The position numbers and the translations under genes were made by a program. 64,000 nucleotides of DNA, taken from the NCBI GenBank assembly GCA_047967505.1, contig CM106538.1; one strand, given 5' to 3'. Shown piece after piece: positions 34,733 to 45,116 of this stretch (its first letter is position 1; each line of letters begins with the position of its first letter). The notes under the pieces were generated by a model. That model saw nothing but the letters and a program-made list of their open reading frames with translations. It was not told the origin of the DNA and searched no databases. Origin of the DNA: Dipteris shenzhenensis. Lineage: Eukaryota > Polypodiophyta > Polypodiopsida > Gleicheniales.

Positions 34733-37700
34733 ATGGAGCAATCAACTAATGTGGGGGCTATCCTAAATGACTTTGAGATCAGAGAATGGGTCTCTGATGT
34801 CACTTTGAATTTGAAAGGAAAGGAATATAGCCCCAATGGCTTTAGTAGGTGGACTCGATATCACATGGGCAGAAGAGCTTGGTTTCTTCATCAAAAGGAA
34901 AAGAGACTCTTTCTACTTATGTCAAAAAGGGAGTTCAATGATGTTGAAGATCCATGGGATGCTACTTTCTTCAAAAAAGATATGACTTCAAGCCTTGTAG
35001 TAGGCATAATGATAGAGCCAAAAGAGACTTTTATGGATATTTTTACAAAGAGTTTAGATCCTGAAGTTGGCGGTCTTCATTTTGTTGTGTCAAGGAGAGA
35101 CTCAAAGACCTTTGTGATGCCTCTCAGAGCTGCAAAGTGCATTGGAGGCTCTTTCATATACTTGGGAGCAATTTCCTAGTGTGGGGGCAAAAAGGATGCA
35201 TGCAAAGATAATGTTTGAGTACTTTCAGGATGCACAAAATGCTCCTCATGTTCAAGGATCTTCACATGAAGGAGATCAAAAAGCTCATACTTCGATGCAG
35301 GGACAAGAAGAACAGGCACACTGTCACAAACGTGTAGAACATGAGCGCAAACTTCTAGAGCAAGAAATGGTGGATGTAACTAAGGATGATGAAACACAAG
35401 CCTTGAGTGCACGGGAATTTAAAAAAATTGAAGAAGATCAAGGTCGATCCACTGCAGTTATGCTAGAAGCTCTTGCTAGCAAACCACGACATGAAATGCA
35501 AAAGGCTAGTACTACAAGAGCCACGGTTCCAAGCAGTAAAAAAAGGCATCGTCCCACTGTAGAGAGAGATAATGTGGATGAAAAACGGTTAAAAGAAGAG
35601 AAAGATGAAGAAGACTCAGAACCCGAGGCTGAAGATGATCAGGATGAACTCACATCAATCAAAAATCTTAATCTACGTCTTAATGAAGCAGTTACAGATG
35701 ATGATGTGGGATATATCTGGGGTCAAAGGATGTGGTTTGTGAATGCCAAAGATGTGGAAGCTGCAGTTGTCTTTACTAATAGCCGAAGCCTTGATATATC
35801 CTATGCACTGCAAATATACGAGGCTTTGAGAGATGGTAGAAACTTGTGGCAAGCAATGTGGTCTTGCGCCCAATAATGTTTTGTCCAATCAAAAATAGTT
35901 TTCTGGATCAAATAACATTTACAGGGCCTACACATTTCGAGGAAACCTTCAGTCGATTCTTTAAAGACACTCTTAAAAATATTCCACATGAACAAGGCGA
36001 AGAGGCACAAGGTGAGAATATGCTAAAGGAAGCAAAGAAGGAATTCCTCCTTCATTGCAGATTCCAGCCCATTGATGGTCAACATTGGTCTTATGCTTGT
36101 AATCAGATCGCAAAGGAAGCAAAGGAGGTCAAAAGACTTATTATCCTGCAACAATCTGTATATTCAAGCATGAGATCAAGTATTTAATTGAGTCCGAAAG
36201 ACTTAATCATTATGTCCATGGAATGCGTAAGATATCCTCAACATTAGAGGTCTTACAGAAGGCAAGGGTTATATGGATAACATTTGGTTCTCCAAATCCT
36301 GATTTGAAGTGAAAGGTCACAAAAGCAGACGCTGACACACTCACGAACTTCTATACTTCTTTGAGTGCAGTTGTGCCTAGGGGAACTCAAGAGTGAGAAG
36401 AAAGTATGACAAGCCTCAAGGTGGTGAGGGACAAATATGCCGACTACACTTCTATCATATTTCGTCCTGTTGAAGTGTTCAATGAGATGCTTGAAACATG
36501 CATTGCTTGTGAGCGTGGACAGTTGACCTATGAAGCTCCTTTGTTTATCTCCGGAAAGTCAAAGGTAATGGATAAGAAGGAGTTGACGGCAAGGATGTGG
36601 ACGCCTATAAAGTACTTACCTGAGAAGTATGCATCCGTGGCAGCACAAAAAATTTTAAAGAAAGAATGGTTTTTTGGAAAAAAAGACAAAGATCACTGCA
36701 TGGAAGAATGCATCAATGTACAGGTGAGGTGTGATGCAGTGCATAGTGCCATTAAGTATTTGCTGTCAGAGAAACAAATTCCACTTACTCATTGTAACAT
36801 TGACTATAATGTGGTGAAGCATATAGCTTCTTTGTCAACACCCAAGGTAAAGCTATGGGCAAACAGGTGGATTAAAAAGGATGAAGATGGGTCAGAAATA
36901 GTAACCTCTTATATGAGAAAAGAAATCCCACAACAGGTGGTTGCATATGTGGAAAGATTAATCAGCGAGATAAGGATGCCGACAAATATGCACCAAAGCT
37001 TTCAATTCAATGTAGAGGTTACGGCACAGTCTGGAAAGCTTGTGAACTTCAGGGGAGTCTCAGAAGATGACTTCTTGAAGAATGAGTCAGCATGGGATAA
37101 GCCATAACTATTCTTTATCAATGAAGTTTCTAGCGATGATATCCATAACTTCATTGATAGAATAGTATATACCACCATTAGCAAAGTGGCAATTTGCAAC
37201 ATTGTCATTTTTGTTGATAAAAAATACAAAGAAGCCATGCAGGTTACTCTAGAGCGAGCATATTCATCAGATTTGAAGATCTATAGTGGTGTTTATGTAG
37301 CAAAGAGAGGCAAGAGAGAATGTGGCATAGTGATTCAATCTCTTGAATCATTCTTTTTGTGTATGCGGAGTCCCAACCTTGATCACTCCTTACAAAAGAA
37401 CATAAGAGGGAATTCAAATAATTTGAGATTGATGCTCGAAGAGCAAGATATTCCCAGGTCCATACATTATCAAAAAAACAACTATGGAAGTCCTGCAAAA
37501 AGTGGGAGTGTCTTGCTTACCATAATGGAGAATTTGCTATCGGCAGGTTGAGAGGTCACCTTGTGCAGGATGGGATATTTATTTGAGGATCTCCTCAAAA
37601 AAGGCAACTCCACAAATATTATTGAAAAAAAGCATTTCATGGCTTATTTTTAGCTTCAAGCAGATCTAACCACAGGCTATGAAAAAAAGATAGACCACAA

Positions 37701-37872
37701 GGACACTGATGACATGGATGATTACCTTGAAGATCATAATGTCCCAGTTGATGATGATGAAAAGATGGACTTACATGACCCGTTCAGAGAGAGGTTGGTG
37801 GATGAAGACAAACATGATGATGCCTTCTTTGATAATTATGGCTCGCAAGGTTATGAAAAAAGGCCACTATGA
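34733..37872 (+). pseudogene. Unrecognised large protein, N-terminal part of the C48-module gene, broken
   Basis: From ATG 34733 (MEQSTNVGAILNDFEIREWV) the frame runs to a frameshift near 35138 and continues as an acidic, charged, Lys/Glu-rich segment to 35876. It shifts again to a frame starting near 35846 (FLDQITFTGPTHFEETFSRF). A long frame from 36406 passes in phase through stops at 37105 and 37549 and near 37650, and ends with an acidic stretch before a donor near 37873. No catalytic motif or known domain was recognised. Continuity in phase across isolated stops shows this was once a long protein. It belongs with the C48 modules downstream: same strand, plant-type introns, and an acceptor (TTTATTTATAG) at 37978 leading into them. 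Confidence 0.6.
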
Positions 37873-38155
37873 CAATACTTAGCGGTATGAACTCTCTATT
37901 TCTCAACTAAATACAATTTTTTAAATAGGATTTAAATTTAAAGATAATGAATCTAATCTCTCATATTTATTTATAGGCAATAGAGGGAGAAGAAATGGAT
38001 GAAGTCAATATGGAGGCACTCCCTTCTACTTCAACAATGCAACCACCTCTAAATTTGATTGAAGAATCCCATGAGCACAAGAGCTTTAAAGACACCATGG
38101 AAAAGCAGAATGATCACAAACATAGAATACAAGCTATGACAGAGGCCATTCTGCA

Positions 38156-39110
38156 AATTTAGCTACATTGGATAAAATGGAGAGCTCATTTGAAGTTAGG
38201 ATCGTTTTGAAACGAGAACCTCAATATTTGAGCTTTGATAGAGAGGAGGTTTCAATCCTCTCCAATCCTTTAAAAGAGGTTAATGACAATGTTATCTTGG
38301 CCATTCTCAGGTAACGTTTGTTTATTTGTTACTACTTCAATGAGCTAACATTTGTTTATTTATTTACAGTGTAGTTATATATCAGTTTCCTAGTGTAGAA
38401 TGCAAATCAATTCTATGAGCTAACGTTTGTTTATTTCTTGGTGCAGTGTAGTTATTTCTCAGCTTCCTAGTGTAGTGCAGCATCGTGTCTACATGCTCAA
38501 TGCTCTCCTTTCTTCTATTCTTAGCTCTCCTCAAAAGACTATAGAAGATGTTTGTACCTGGTTAAGCCCTTTGAATTTAGATGGAGTGTGAGTCATCTTT
38601 ATGCCTTATCATGAGGTGTAAGTATCAACTCTAACCTTATTTTTACTATTTCTTTGGCAAGTTTGTGTAAAACAATAATCATTTTTATTCTAGTCGTGTA
38701 GCTCACATTGGAGTCTGATCGCTTGGGACCTTGAACTCAACTGTTTGTGGTTTGTGAATTCAATGAAAGGCTATCATGCCAACTCCCCAAGGTAATTATT
38801 CTCTTAATATTTTTTATACTTTCTTATTTTGTATCTTATGATCATGACATATTAATATATTTAATATGCCATGATGGACAGTGCTACATATCAGCTAGTA
38901 TCTGCTATCAGAACAACCACGGAGCAACAAGACCAAGTAGAATTCAAAAGACGTATGCCAGTGGAGCAAAAAGATGGGCACAGCTGTGGGTGGAGAGTTG
39001 CCTACAACTGCATGTTGTTTCTTAGAGAGATTTTTGATTTGGAGTTACCAGTCAAAATGGAATCATATACAGAAGCCGATCTGCTAGCATTTTGGGCTAA
39101 GAGTATTTAG
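38156..39110 (+). repeat. C48 module 1
   Basis: Exons lie at about 38156-38310, 38447-38587, 38702-38791 and 38882-39110. The key residues are His at 38706, Asn at 38757 (in place of Asp), Gln six residues before Cys, and Cys at 38985 within DGHSCGWRVAYNCM. A partial duplicate of the start of exon 2 lies at about 38366-38400. The module ends in a TAG after FWAKSI. Confidence 0.75.
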
Positions 39111-39489
39111 CGTCTAATTGCTACCATTGGGAAACAATCTGAAAATATGACTACATTGCAGCATGTATAAAACCTTATCTTTATACTTGTATGCTTGTTC
39201 AAGCCTTTAATTGGGATGTGTAAGTCTCATAACTTTTTAAATTTTTCCTCTAAGAGGAGGAGAGACTCACTCTAATGAAAGCATGTATGAAACCTTATTT
39301 TTAAATTTTTGCTCCAAGAGGAGGAGAGACTCACTCTAATGAAAGCATGTATGAAACTTTATCTGCTTGTTTAAGCCTTTATTTGGGATGTGTACATCAC
39401 ATAACTTTTTTATATTTTTATAGCAGAAGGAGGATGTAGAAGACATAGCAAGTGAAGAAGAATACGATGTAGACTACTCTCTCAATAAG

Positions 39490-40450
39490 ATGAGTCATGA
39501 AAATATGAATATATTGGAGCAGATTGGAAGTTCATTCACCGCTATGTTGTTAATTCGACAACAACCTCATTTTTTTGAATTTGGTGAAGAAGAGATTTCA
39601 ATCCTCTTGAATCCTAAGAAAGAGGTTAATGTCAAAGTCATTACAACCATCCTCAGGTTTGATGCAGCCTTTTCCTTGGCTTTATACTTTGCTTATTTTG
39701 ATTAAACCCAAGAAGCTAATACTTTTTTTTTTAATATAGTAATGTTATAGCAAATTTTCTGCAAAATATACAAAGCATTTCATATATGCTCAATCCTCGT
39801 ATTTCAGAAGTGCTTAGCAACAAAGAAGAAACCATAGAGGATGTTTGCAAGTGGTTGAAGCACGTTCCTATGAATGATGCACGAGTTATTTTTACAGCAT
39901 ATTATGAGAAGTAAGCATCAAACCCTACTTGTTTTTTCTATTGCATTGCTAGAATTGTCTCAAACACAGTAATTATTCTTTATTGATAATGCAGCTCACA
40001 TTGAAGTCTGGTAGTCGTAGACATCTTTGCGAAGAAGTGCTTCTTTGCCAACTCAATGACATCTGTCCATGACACTGTGTTAAAGTAAGTATAGACTACA
40101 CTTGTTGTCACTTCTTGACATGTAGATTGATATGCAATGCACATATTCACTATTGATATGTTTTGATGTGCAGATCAGCTCGAAAGTTAGTAGGTGCTAT
40201 CGACAAAGTAATGCGGCAATGTGACTTGGCACAACAAATAGAGTATATAACATGTCAGGTATCATATCAAGAGAATAGCCACATCTATAATTGTGGATGG
40301 AGGGTGGGCTACAATTGCTTTTTGGTACTTGGTCAAATTTTTGAGATACAAAATGACACAACACTGTCAACATATACGGATTTGCATCTCTATGCATTTA
40401 TAACATGTACCATTCGAGCAATCATTAAGGGCAACATTATGGACCCTCCC
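39490..40450 (+). repeat. C48 module 2
   Basis: Exon 1 lies at about 39490-39656, exon 2 at about 39740-39911, exon 3 at 39995-40084 and exon 4 from about 40174. His is at 39999, followed by TGA instead of Trp; Asn is at 40050 and Cys at 40292 (YNCGWRVGYNC). It is the most diverged of the three. Two near-identical 65-bp segments at 39233-39360 separate it from module 1. Confidence 0.72.
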
Positions 40451-40539
40451 ACAAGGCAAATAGATGATAATGGCTTAGAGGAGTATGAAATGAATGCCGT
40501 CAAAGAGTCAAAGGGAATAGAAGACCTCAACTCTACAAA

Positions 40540-41375
40540 CATGGCTTCATTGGAAGAATTGGGAAGCTCTTTTGATGTTAGGGTTATGATTCAACATAGA
40601 CCTCAGTATCTTGAATTTGGGGCAGAGGAGATTTCAATCCTCTCTAGAGCTTCAAATGAGGTCAATAACAACATTATGATGGCCATTCTCAGGTTTGATA
40701 CAAACTTTTTCTCTGCTTGATAATTCAATATTTTGATTAAATCTAATAAGCTAATATTCATTTATTTGTTGGTGCAGTATAGTTATCTCACGATTAAGTA
40801 GAGCCGTACAAAACCGTGTGTATATGTTGGATTCCCTCCTTTCTCCTATACTTAGCGATAGCAAAAAGACGATAGCCAATGTTTGTAAATGGTTACAGCC
40901 TTTACATTTACATGGCATGTGAGTCCTATTTATGGCATATCAGGAGATGTATCATGGCAACCTTTATTTTTATCTTATACTGGCAACATTGTGTTAAATA
41001 ATAATGGTTCTTAATTATTCGTGTAGGGAACATTGGAGTCTGGTGGTTTGGGACCTTGAAGACAACTATTGTTGGTTTGTTAACTCGATTGCAGGCTTCC
41101 ATGGCTCAGTGCAAACGTAAGTATTCTATTAATCTGTTGTTACTTCTATATTATGTACCTTATGTAATAGACACACTAAGTTTTTTTAATATGTCATGAT
41201 GAGCAGGTCGATTGAGAAGTTGGTATCTGCTATCATAGAAACAGGACAGTACAAAGACTCGGTAGACTTCCAAAAGCATTTAGTAGTAGAGCAGGAAGAT
41301 GGGCATAGTTGTGGGTGGAGAGTTGCCTACAATTGCATGTTGATTTTCAAAGAAATTTTCTCACTTAATCCATAG
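40540..41375 (+). repeat. C48 module 3
   Basis: Exon 1 lies at about 40540-40692, exon 2 at 40779-40919, exon 3 at about 41027-41116 and exon 4 from 41208. His is at 41031, Asn at 41082 and Cys at 41310 (EQEDGHSCGWRVAYNCM). It is the best preserved copy and has no stop between His and Cys. A TAG follows shortly after SLNP. Confidence 0.75.
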
Positions 41376-41504
41376 ATCTCATCGGAAGACTCTTTGGAGC
41401 TCAAATATTCAGAGGAGGATATACAATTGTTTAGGGCTGAAATCATTCGAGACCTAATTGCTGCCATTAGAATACAACGTGCAACTGAAGCAATATCAGT
41501 GCTT

Positions 41505-41785
41505 GCATTTAAGGAAGAGGAGACTGAGTCTACTGTGAAAGCACTGCACACTATAGAAGAAGTAGAGGCTCAATGTACACCTACAACACCATAGCCTCCA
41601 CTGGAAGCATCAGAAGAGTTGCCACAGCCTCCGCTTGCATTTAAGGAAGAGGATACTGAGTCTACTCTAAAAGCACTACATACTACAGAAGAAGTAGAGA
41701 CTGATCTAAAGCACCACAGCCTCCATTGGAAGCATCAGAAGAGTTGCCACACTCTCCACTAGAAGCATCAGAAGAGTTGTGATGC
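41505..41785 (+). repeat. Acidic tail repeats of the C48-module gene
   Basis: The coding tail contains two units of LAFKEEETESTVKALHT-type sequence and three of PPLEASEELP, with stops between them. Repeated acidic peptides of this kind are often low in constraint. No function is assigned. Confidence 0.6.
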
Positions 41786-41987
41786 ATGTATGATGTTGTG
41801 TTTGTAGTTTTTGTTGATTATACACCAATTTGTGACTTATTACTTAAGTGGCATTTACTGATGATATTTATATAATTATTTCATGCACATAATTTTATGA
41901 TATGAATGTGTGATAATGTGATTATTTGGAAATATAACCTTGTGTGATGAGAATTTTGATATGAATATGTGATGATGTAATATTTGT

Positions 41988-42850
41988 AATATATTTCACT
42001 CGCAAGTATCGATTCCCAATGCTCCACTCACTTAAAGTATAGCATTCCCAATGCTCTGCAAAATTTTATTCAATTGGACAGTCTCCACTCACTTAAAGTA
42101 GAGCATTCCCAATGATTCTCTCACTTTATTCCAACCCTTATCCTTATCATAGCGAGCACATCGTGCCTTAGTGCACTTGTATTCTTCCATCCTAGTCCTT
42201 CCACAAATGCTCTCTTATTTCTTACATCCTAGTCCTTTTGATTAACTTGTATTCGTCTTTCACTTTACATCTTCCCTCACTTTCTATCCCTTCAAGACAC
42301 TCTCTTATTTCTTACATCCTAGTCCTTCTAATTAACTTGTATTCATCTTTCACTTTACGTCTTTCCTCACTTTCTATCACTCTCTCTCTCTCTCACTTGT
42401 AATATATTTCACTCGCAAGTATCAATTCCCAATGCTCCACTCACTTAAAGTATAGCATTCCCAATGCTCTGCAAAATTTTATTCAGTTGGACAGTCTCCA
42501 CTCACTTAAAGTAGAGCATTATCAATGCTTCTCTCACTTTATTCCAACCCTTATCCTTATCATAGTGAACACATCATGCCTTAGTGCACTTGTATTCTTC
42601 CATCCTAGTCCTTCCACAAACACTCTCTTATTTCTTACATCCTAGTCCTTCTCAGTAACTTGTATTCTTCTATCCTAGTCCTTCCACAAACACTCTCTTC
42701 TTTCATCCATCCTAGTAACTTGTATTCTTCTATCCTAGTTCTTCCACAAACACTCTCTTCTTTCATCCATCCTAGTGCTTCTCATTAACTTGTATTCTTC
42801 CATCCTAGTCCTTCCACAAACACTCTCTTCTTTCTTCCATCGTAGTCCAT
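41988..42850. repeat. 413-bp tandem duplication followed by 60-bp repeats
   Basis: The segment beginning AATATATTTCACTCGCAAGT recurs with an offset of 413 bases (41988 and 42401). After it, a unit of about 60 bases (CTTGTATTCTTCCATCCTAG, then TCCTTCCACAAACACTCTCTT) repeats four times to about 42840. The stretch 41786-41987 between this and the C48 tail is AT-rich and holds no recognised gene. Confidence 0.88.
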
Positions 42851-42877
42851 CTCCCTTTCTTTATCATCTCCCCACCC

Positions 42878-43330
42878 ATGGATGTCCTTGGCATTGTCGA
42901 AGACGTGGAGTTCGGAATTAACAGTCTCAAAGAATGGATTGCTGACCAAGGAGCACAGAGAGAGGCCAGAATTCGATAAGGTTCTCCTTTGACACACATG
43001 GAGAGAGAGGAATTTGATGCACAAAGGCACGCAGAGAGGGAGGAGACTCTCAAGATAGCAGAGAGTGAAAGACTTTTAAGACGTATGATAAAAGCACGAC
43101 AAGATCTCTTAGACTTCTTAAGTAACCTTTGTTATCGCAGCTCTCGTCATGGGCGATTTGATGCGGATGCTGAGAGAACAATAAGAGCCTCACAAAGAAA
43201 TTATAAAGAAACAATTTGTGACTGCTTAAATTACTTCTTTGCATGTAATTATGTTGAGGATACAGCTATGGAGGCAGTGAAAGATTGGGTTATTGAGAAG
43301 ATAAGAGAGACCAATGATGAGATCTTCTAG
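42878..43330 (+). pseudogene. Unrecognised helical protein with one in-frame stop
   Basis: From ATG 42878 the frame reads MDVLGIVEDVEFGINSLKEW, meets TAA at 42977 and continues in phase to a stop at 43330, 150 codons in all. The second half is rich in Glu, Arg and Lys and strongly helical (REETLKIAESERLLRRMIKA), with Cys residues near the end. No family was recognised. A 45-bp direct repeat of its last codons follows (43325-43378). It lies just inside the right end of the 29-kb element, on the same strand as the C48 gene, and may be its third gene. Confidence 0.45.
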
Positions 43331-43448
43331 ACTTTGGGTGATTAAGAAGATAAGAGAGACCAAGATGAGATCTTCTAGGAGCTAATGTATTAAGGTGTTT
43401 TTTGACACCATATGGCTTTAAGTTATATGATCTACTTCTTGTACAAAT

Positions 43449-43640
43449 GTGATGTGCTCTTTTTGAAATGTACTCTAGTTTTAATAACATGTCACACCAT
43501 TTTTTCTAATTTGATTTTTTAAAATCTTACTTTTTGTCTCTTTTAACAATGTGATGTCCTCTATTTTTAATGTACTCTAGTTTTAATAACATCTCACGTC
43601 ATTTTTTCTAATTTGATTTTTTAAAATCTTCCTTTTTGAC
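43449..43640. repeat. 102-bp direct repeat near the right TIR
   Basis: Two copies of a segment containing TGTACTCTAGTTTTAATAAC and TTTTTTCTAATTTGATTTTT follow each other with an offset of 102 bases. By position this is the right-end counterpart of the left subterminal repeats, although the sequence is different. Confidence 0.8.
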
Positions 43641-43723
43641 TCAATGTTTTGTTTTATAAGAGCCTCTTTTTTTTAAATGTTTTATCCAAAATTATCTCAC
43701 AAAATGAATTTGGACAGTGCACG

Positions 43724-43743
43724 AGTCCAAAATTAATGAAATA
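43724..43743 (-). repeat. Right TIR of the 29-kb element with TA target site
   Basis: AGTCCAAAATTAATGAAA is followed by TA (43742-43743). It is the exact reverse complement of the left TIR. The next base resumes the CACTA coding frame. Confidence 0.85.
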
Positions 43744-44781
43744 CAAGATCTACGAGGATGCAAAGGTAAGAAGACAAGGAGAAAGGGCCCTCTTTCGTAC
43801 ACACCATAGATCTCGTGTGCCATACCCTCAGCATCTAAGAGCACTTCCAAAGGATATTCATATGGATTGGCTACTTGACAAAATGGAGAGAGCAAAGAGA
43901 GACAAGGGGATGCATATCACAATGGAAGAATGGGAATATGCTAGGGGATGCATGAGTAAGGTCGGTATATAGAATGTTATGCATAAGTTAGGAGCTTTCA
44001 ACAATTTAGATCACTTATTTAATTTATTTTGTCTTGGTGTAGTGTACTATGTTCAATGCTATATGGTGTGATGGCAAGCATTTTTGAACACAACGGATTG
44101 ATGATAAGAGAAACACACAAGATTGCGACATCATTGCTAGCTTTTAGGGAGCCAATGGAGCCATGGATGATTATTGTGCGTTTTGGATGTAAAGTGGTTT
44201 AAGAACGTGGTGGAAAGAGGCCATAATGCAACAATCAAATGCCATGTAAGTGGCTTTGTTACTATTGACTCCACAAAGTTTTGGCAAAGTAAGAAGGACA
44301 CACTAGTACTACCACAACAATGTGAACAGGTATTGTATACACATATAAAAATACTCACTTTTAAATATTTGATACCTTCGATGCAAAGAAAATAACATGA
44401 TTGTATTTGTGTTTGAATTAGGTTGTCTATTAACCAATGGTGGATAATAATAGGTGGTGGCATGTCATACCTATTATGCCATGTTCCAAAGTGATGTATA
44501 CTACATTTACTAATATGGAGCATATGGAGGACGATCATGGCCATGGAGGTGATGATGACCGTGATACAAGAGAGGAGGATGACCATGAGATAGGAGATAT
44601 AGATATTGAGGCCATTACCCGTGAGGACGAGCCTACCATTGGTGATGCTGATTTCGATGAGCACATGAGTAGCACAAGTAGTAGTGGGCTAAATGTATTT
44701 GTAGATCTCAACACTGGTTTGGATTTTGAAGTAGATAGTTTGGCAAGGGTTGATCTCATTGAGGATGAGATTGAACCATAG
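43742..44781 (+). pseudogene. CACTA TNPD-like gene, 3' part (DUF4216), broken
   Basis: Directly after the TIR, the frame KIYEDAKVRRQGERALFRTH continues the CACTA protein from 14717. A conserved ITMEEWEYARGC motif leads to an intron, and then TMFNAIWCDGKHF and DDKRNTQDCDIIASF, with stops inside. The DUF4216 core is at 44174-44330: WFKNVVERGHNATIK, then GFVTIDSTKFW and VLPQQCEQ. An intron (GTATTG to AATTAG, about 44331-44422) precedes NRWWHVIPIMPCSKVMY and a long acidic C-terminus ending at 44781. DUF4216 follows DUF4218 in plant CACTA proteins, which supports one original gene. Several TAG, TGA and TAA codons show it is inactive. Confidence 0.82.
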
Positions 44782-44980
44782 CCCATCATTGATATTGGCA
44801 AAACTATTTTACATATTGTCTCATTCTCCTCACCTCAATTTTTGTATATGTGGTTTGACAAAAAGCATTGATATTTTTGTTAAAATTATGTGCTTTGGTA
44901 ATCATGGGCAATGTTTGGAAAGCAGTGATGTACATTTATTAGCCTACACCAAAATCTCACTTTCTATATTCTTTGTTTTG

Positions 44981-45116
44981 CATCTAAATCTGCGTCTAAT
45001 TCACAGTGCAGATGCGCTATTAGATGCACCCGTATTTTCACTCTTCTAGTAGCGCCTGTAGATGCGCCCGCTATTTTGTGCGTCTATTAAATGCATCTAT
45101 AGTTGTTTTGTCTCGT
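44981..45116. repeat. Right subterminal repeats of the CACTA element
   Basis: The words GCATCTAAATCTGCGTCTAA, CAGATGCGCTATTAGATGCA, GTAGATGCGC and GTGCGTCTATTAAATGCATC match the left-end motif family. Some lie beyond the tentative terminus at 45008. A segment CTTCTAGTAGCG (45043-45054) resembles the common plant CACTA end CTAGTAGTG with one change, and is an alternative terminus. Confidence 0.6.

Larger units (their letters stand above)
37979..41594 (+). pseudogene. Three tandem C48 (Ulp1-like) peptidase modules, broken
   Basis: Three homologous modules follow one another, each of four exons in the same order. Exon 1 reads SSFxxRxxxxxxPQYLxFxxEE. Exon 2 reads YMLNALLSSILS, or similar, then TIEDVCxWL. 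Exon 3 reads SHWSLVVWD and ends near FVNSM. Exon 4 carries the CGWRV box. The spacing His-X16-Asn and Gln-X5-Cys matches Ulp1 (His514, Asp531, Gln574, Cys580 in yeast), except that Asn replaces the catalytic Asp in all three. Module 2 has a TGA in place of the Trp after His, and its Gln is displaced. C48 peptidases cleave SUMO-like proteins, and relatives are known as transposon passengers. The tail after 41375 is acidic and repetitive. Introns have GT-AG borders (for example 38792 and 38881). Confidence 0.75.
14720..43741. mobile_element. 29.0-kb TIR element carrying DUF7869 and C48 genes plus satellites
   Basis: The borders rest on three observations. The sequence TTTCATTAATTTTGGACT at 14720-14737 is repeated exactly, inverted, at 43724-43741. 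Both copies are flanked outside by TA (14718-14719 and 43742-43743). Joining the flanks at one TA gives codons ACC TAC AAG ATC TAC GAG, an uninterrupted frame linking the DUF4218 and DUF4216 halves of the CACTA gene. A TA target duplication is classic for Tc1/mariner-type transposons, but the candidate transposase here is a DUF7869 protein, so the superfamily is unresolved. The cargo is two divergent broken genes, two inverted satellite arrays, GC-palindrome arrays and a helical ORF. It may itself contain later insertions or expanded repeats. Both main genes carry stops and frameshifts, so this copy is not autonomous. Confidence 0.78.
12591..45008 (+). mobile_element. CACTA (En/Spm-type) DNA transposon, interrupted by a 29-kb insertion
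   Basis: The element is identified by the protein fragments at both ends of the interval. An N-terminal CACTA segment and DUF4218 lie at 13.3-14.7 kb, and DUF4216 lies at 43.7-44.8 kb, in the order and strand expected for one gene. Clusters of a short motif (GCGTCTA or its complement TAGATGC) at both ends look like CACTA subterminal repeats. Tentative termini are CACTGT at 12591 and ACAGTG ending at 45008, which are inverted with respect to each other. No matching 3-bp target duplication was found (AAA against CAG), and further motifs lie outside to 45116, so the exact ends are uncertain. Without the insertion the element would be only about 3.4 kb, an internally deleted derivative. Confidence 0.7.

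Noticed and set aside
14720-43741. The 29-kb interval as a simple giant intron of the CACTA gene
   Set aside because: There is no GT donor at the left border or usable AG acceptor giving the right frame. The perfect inverted repeats and flanking TA explain the borders better.
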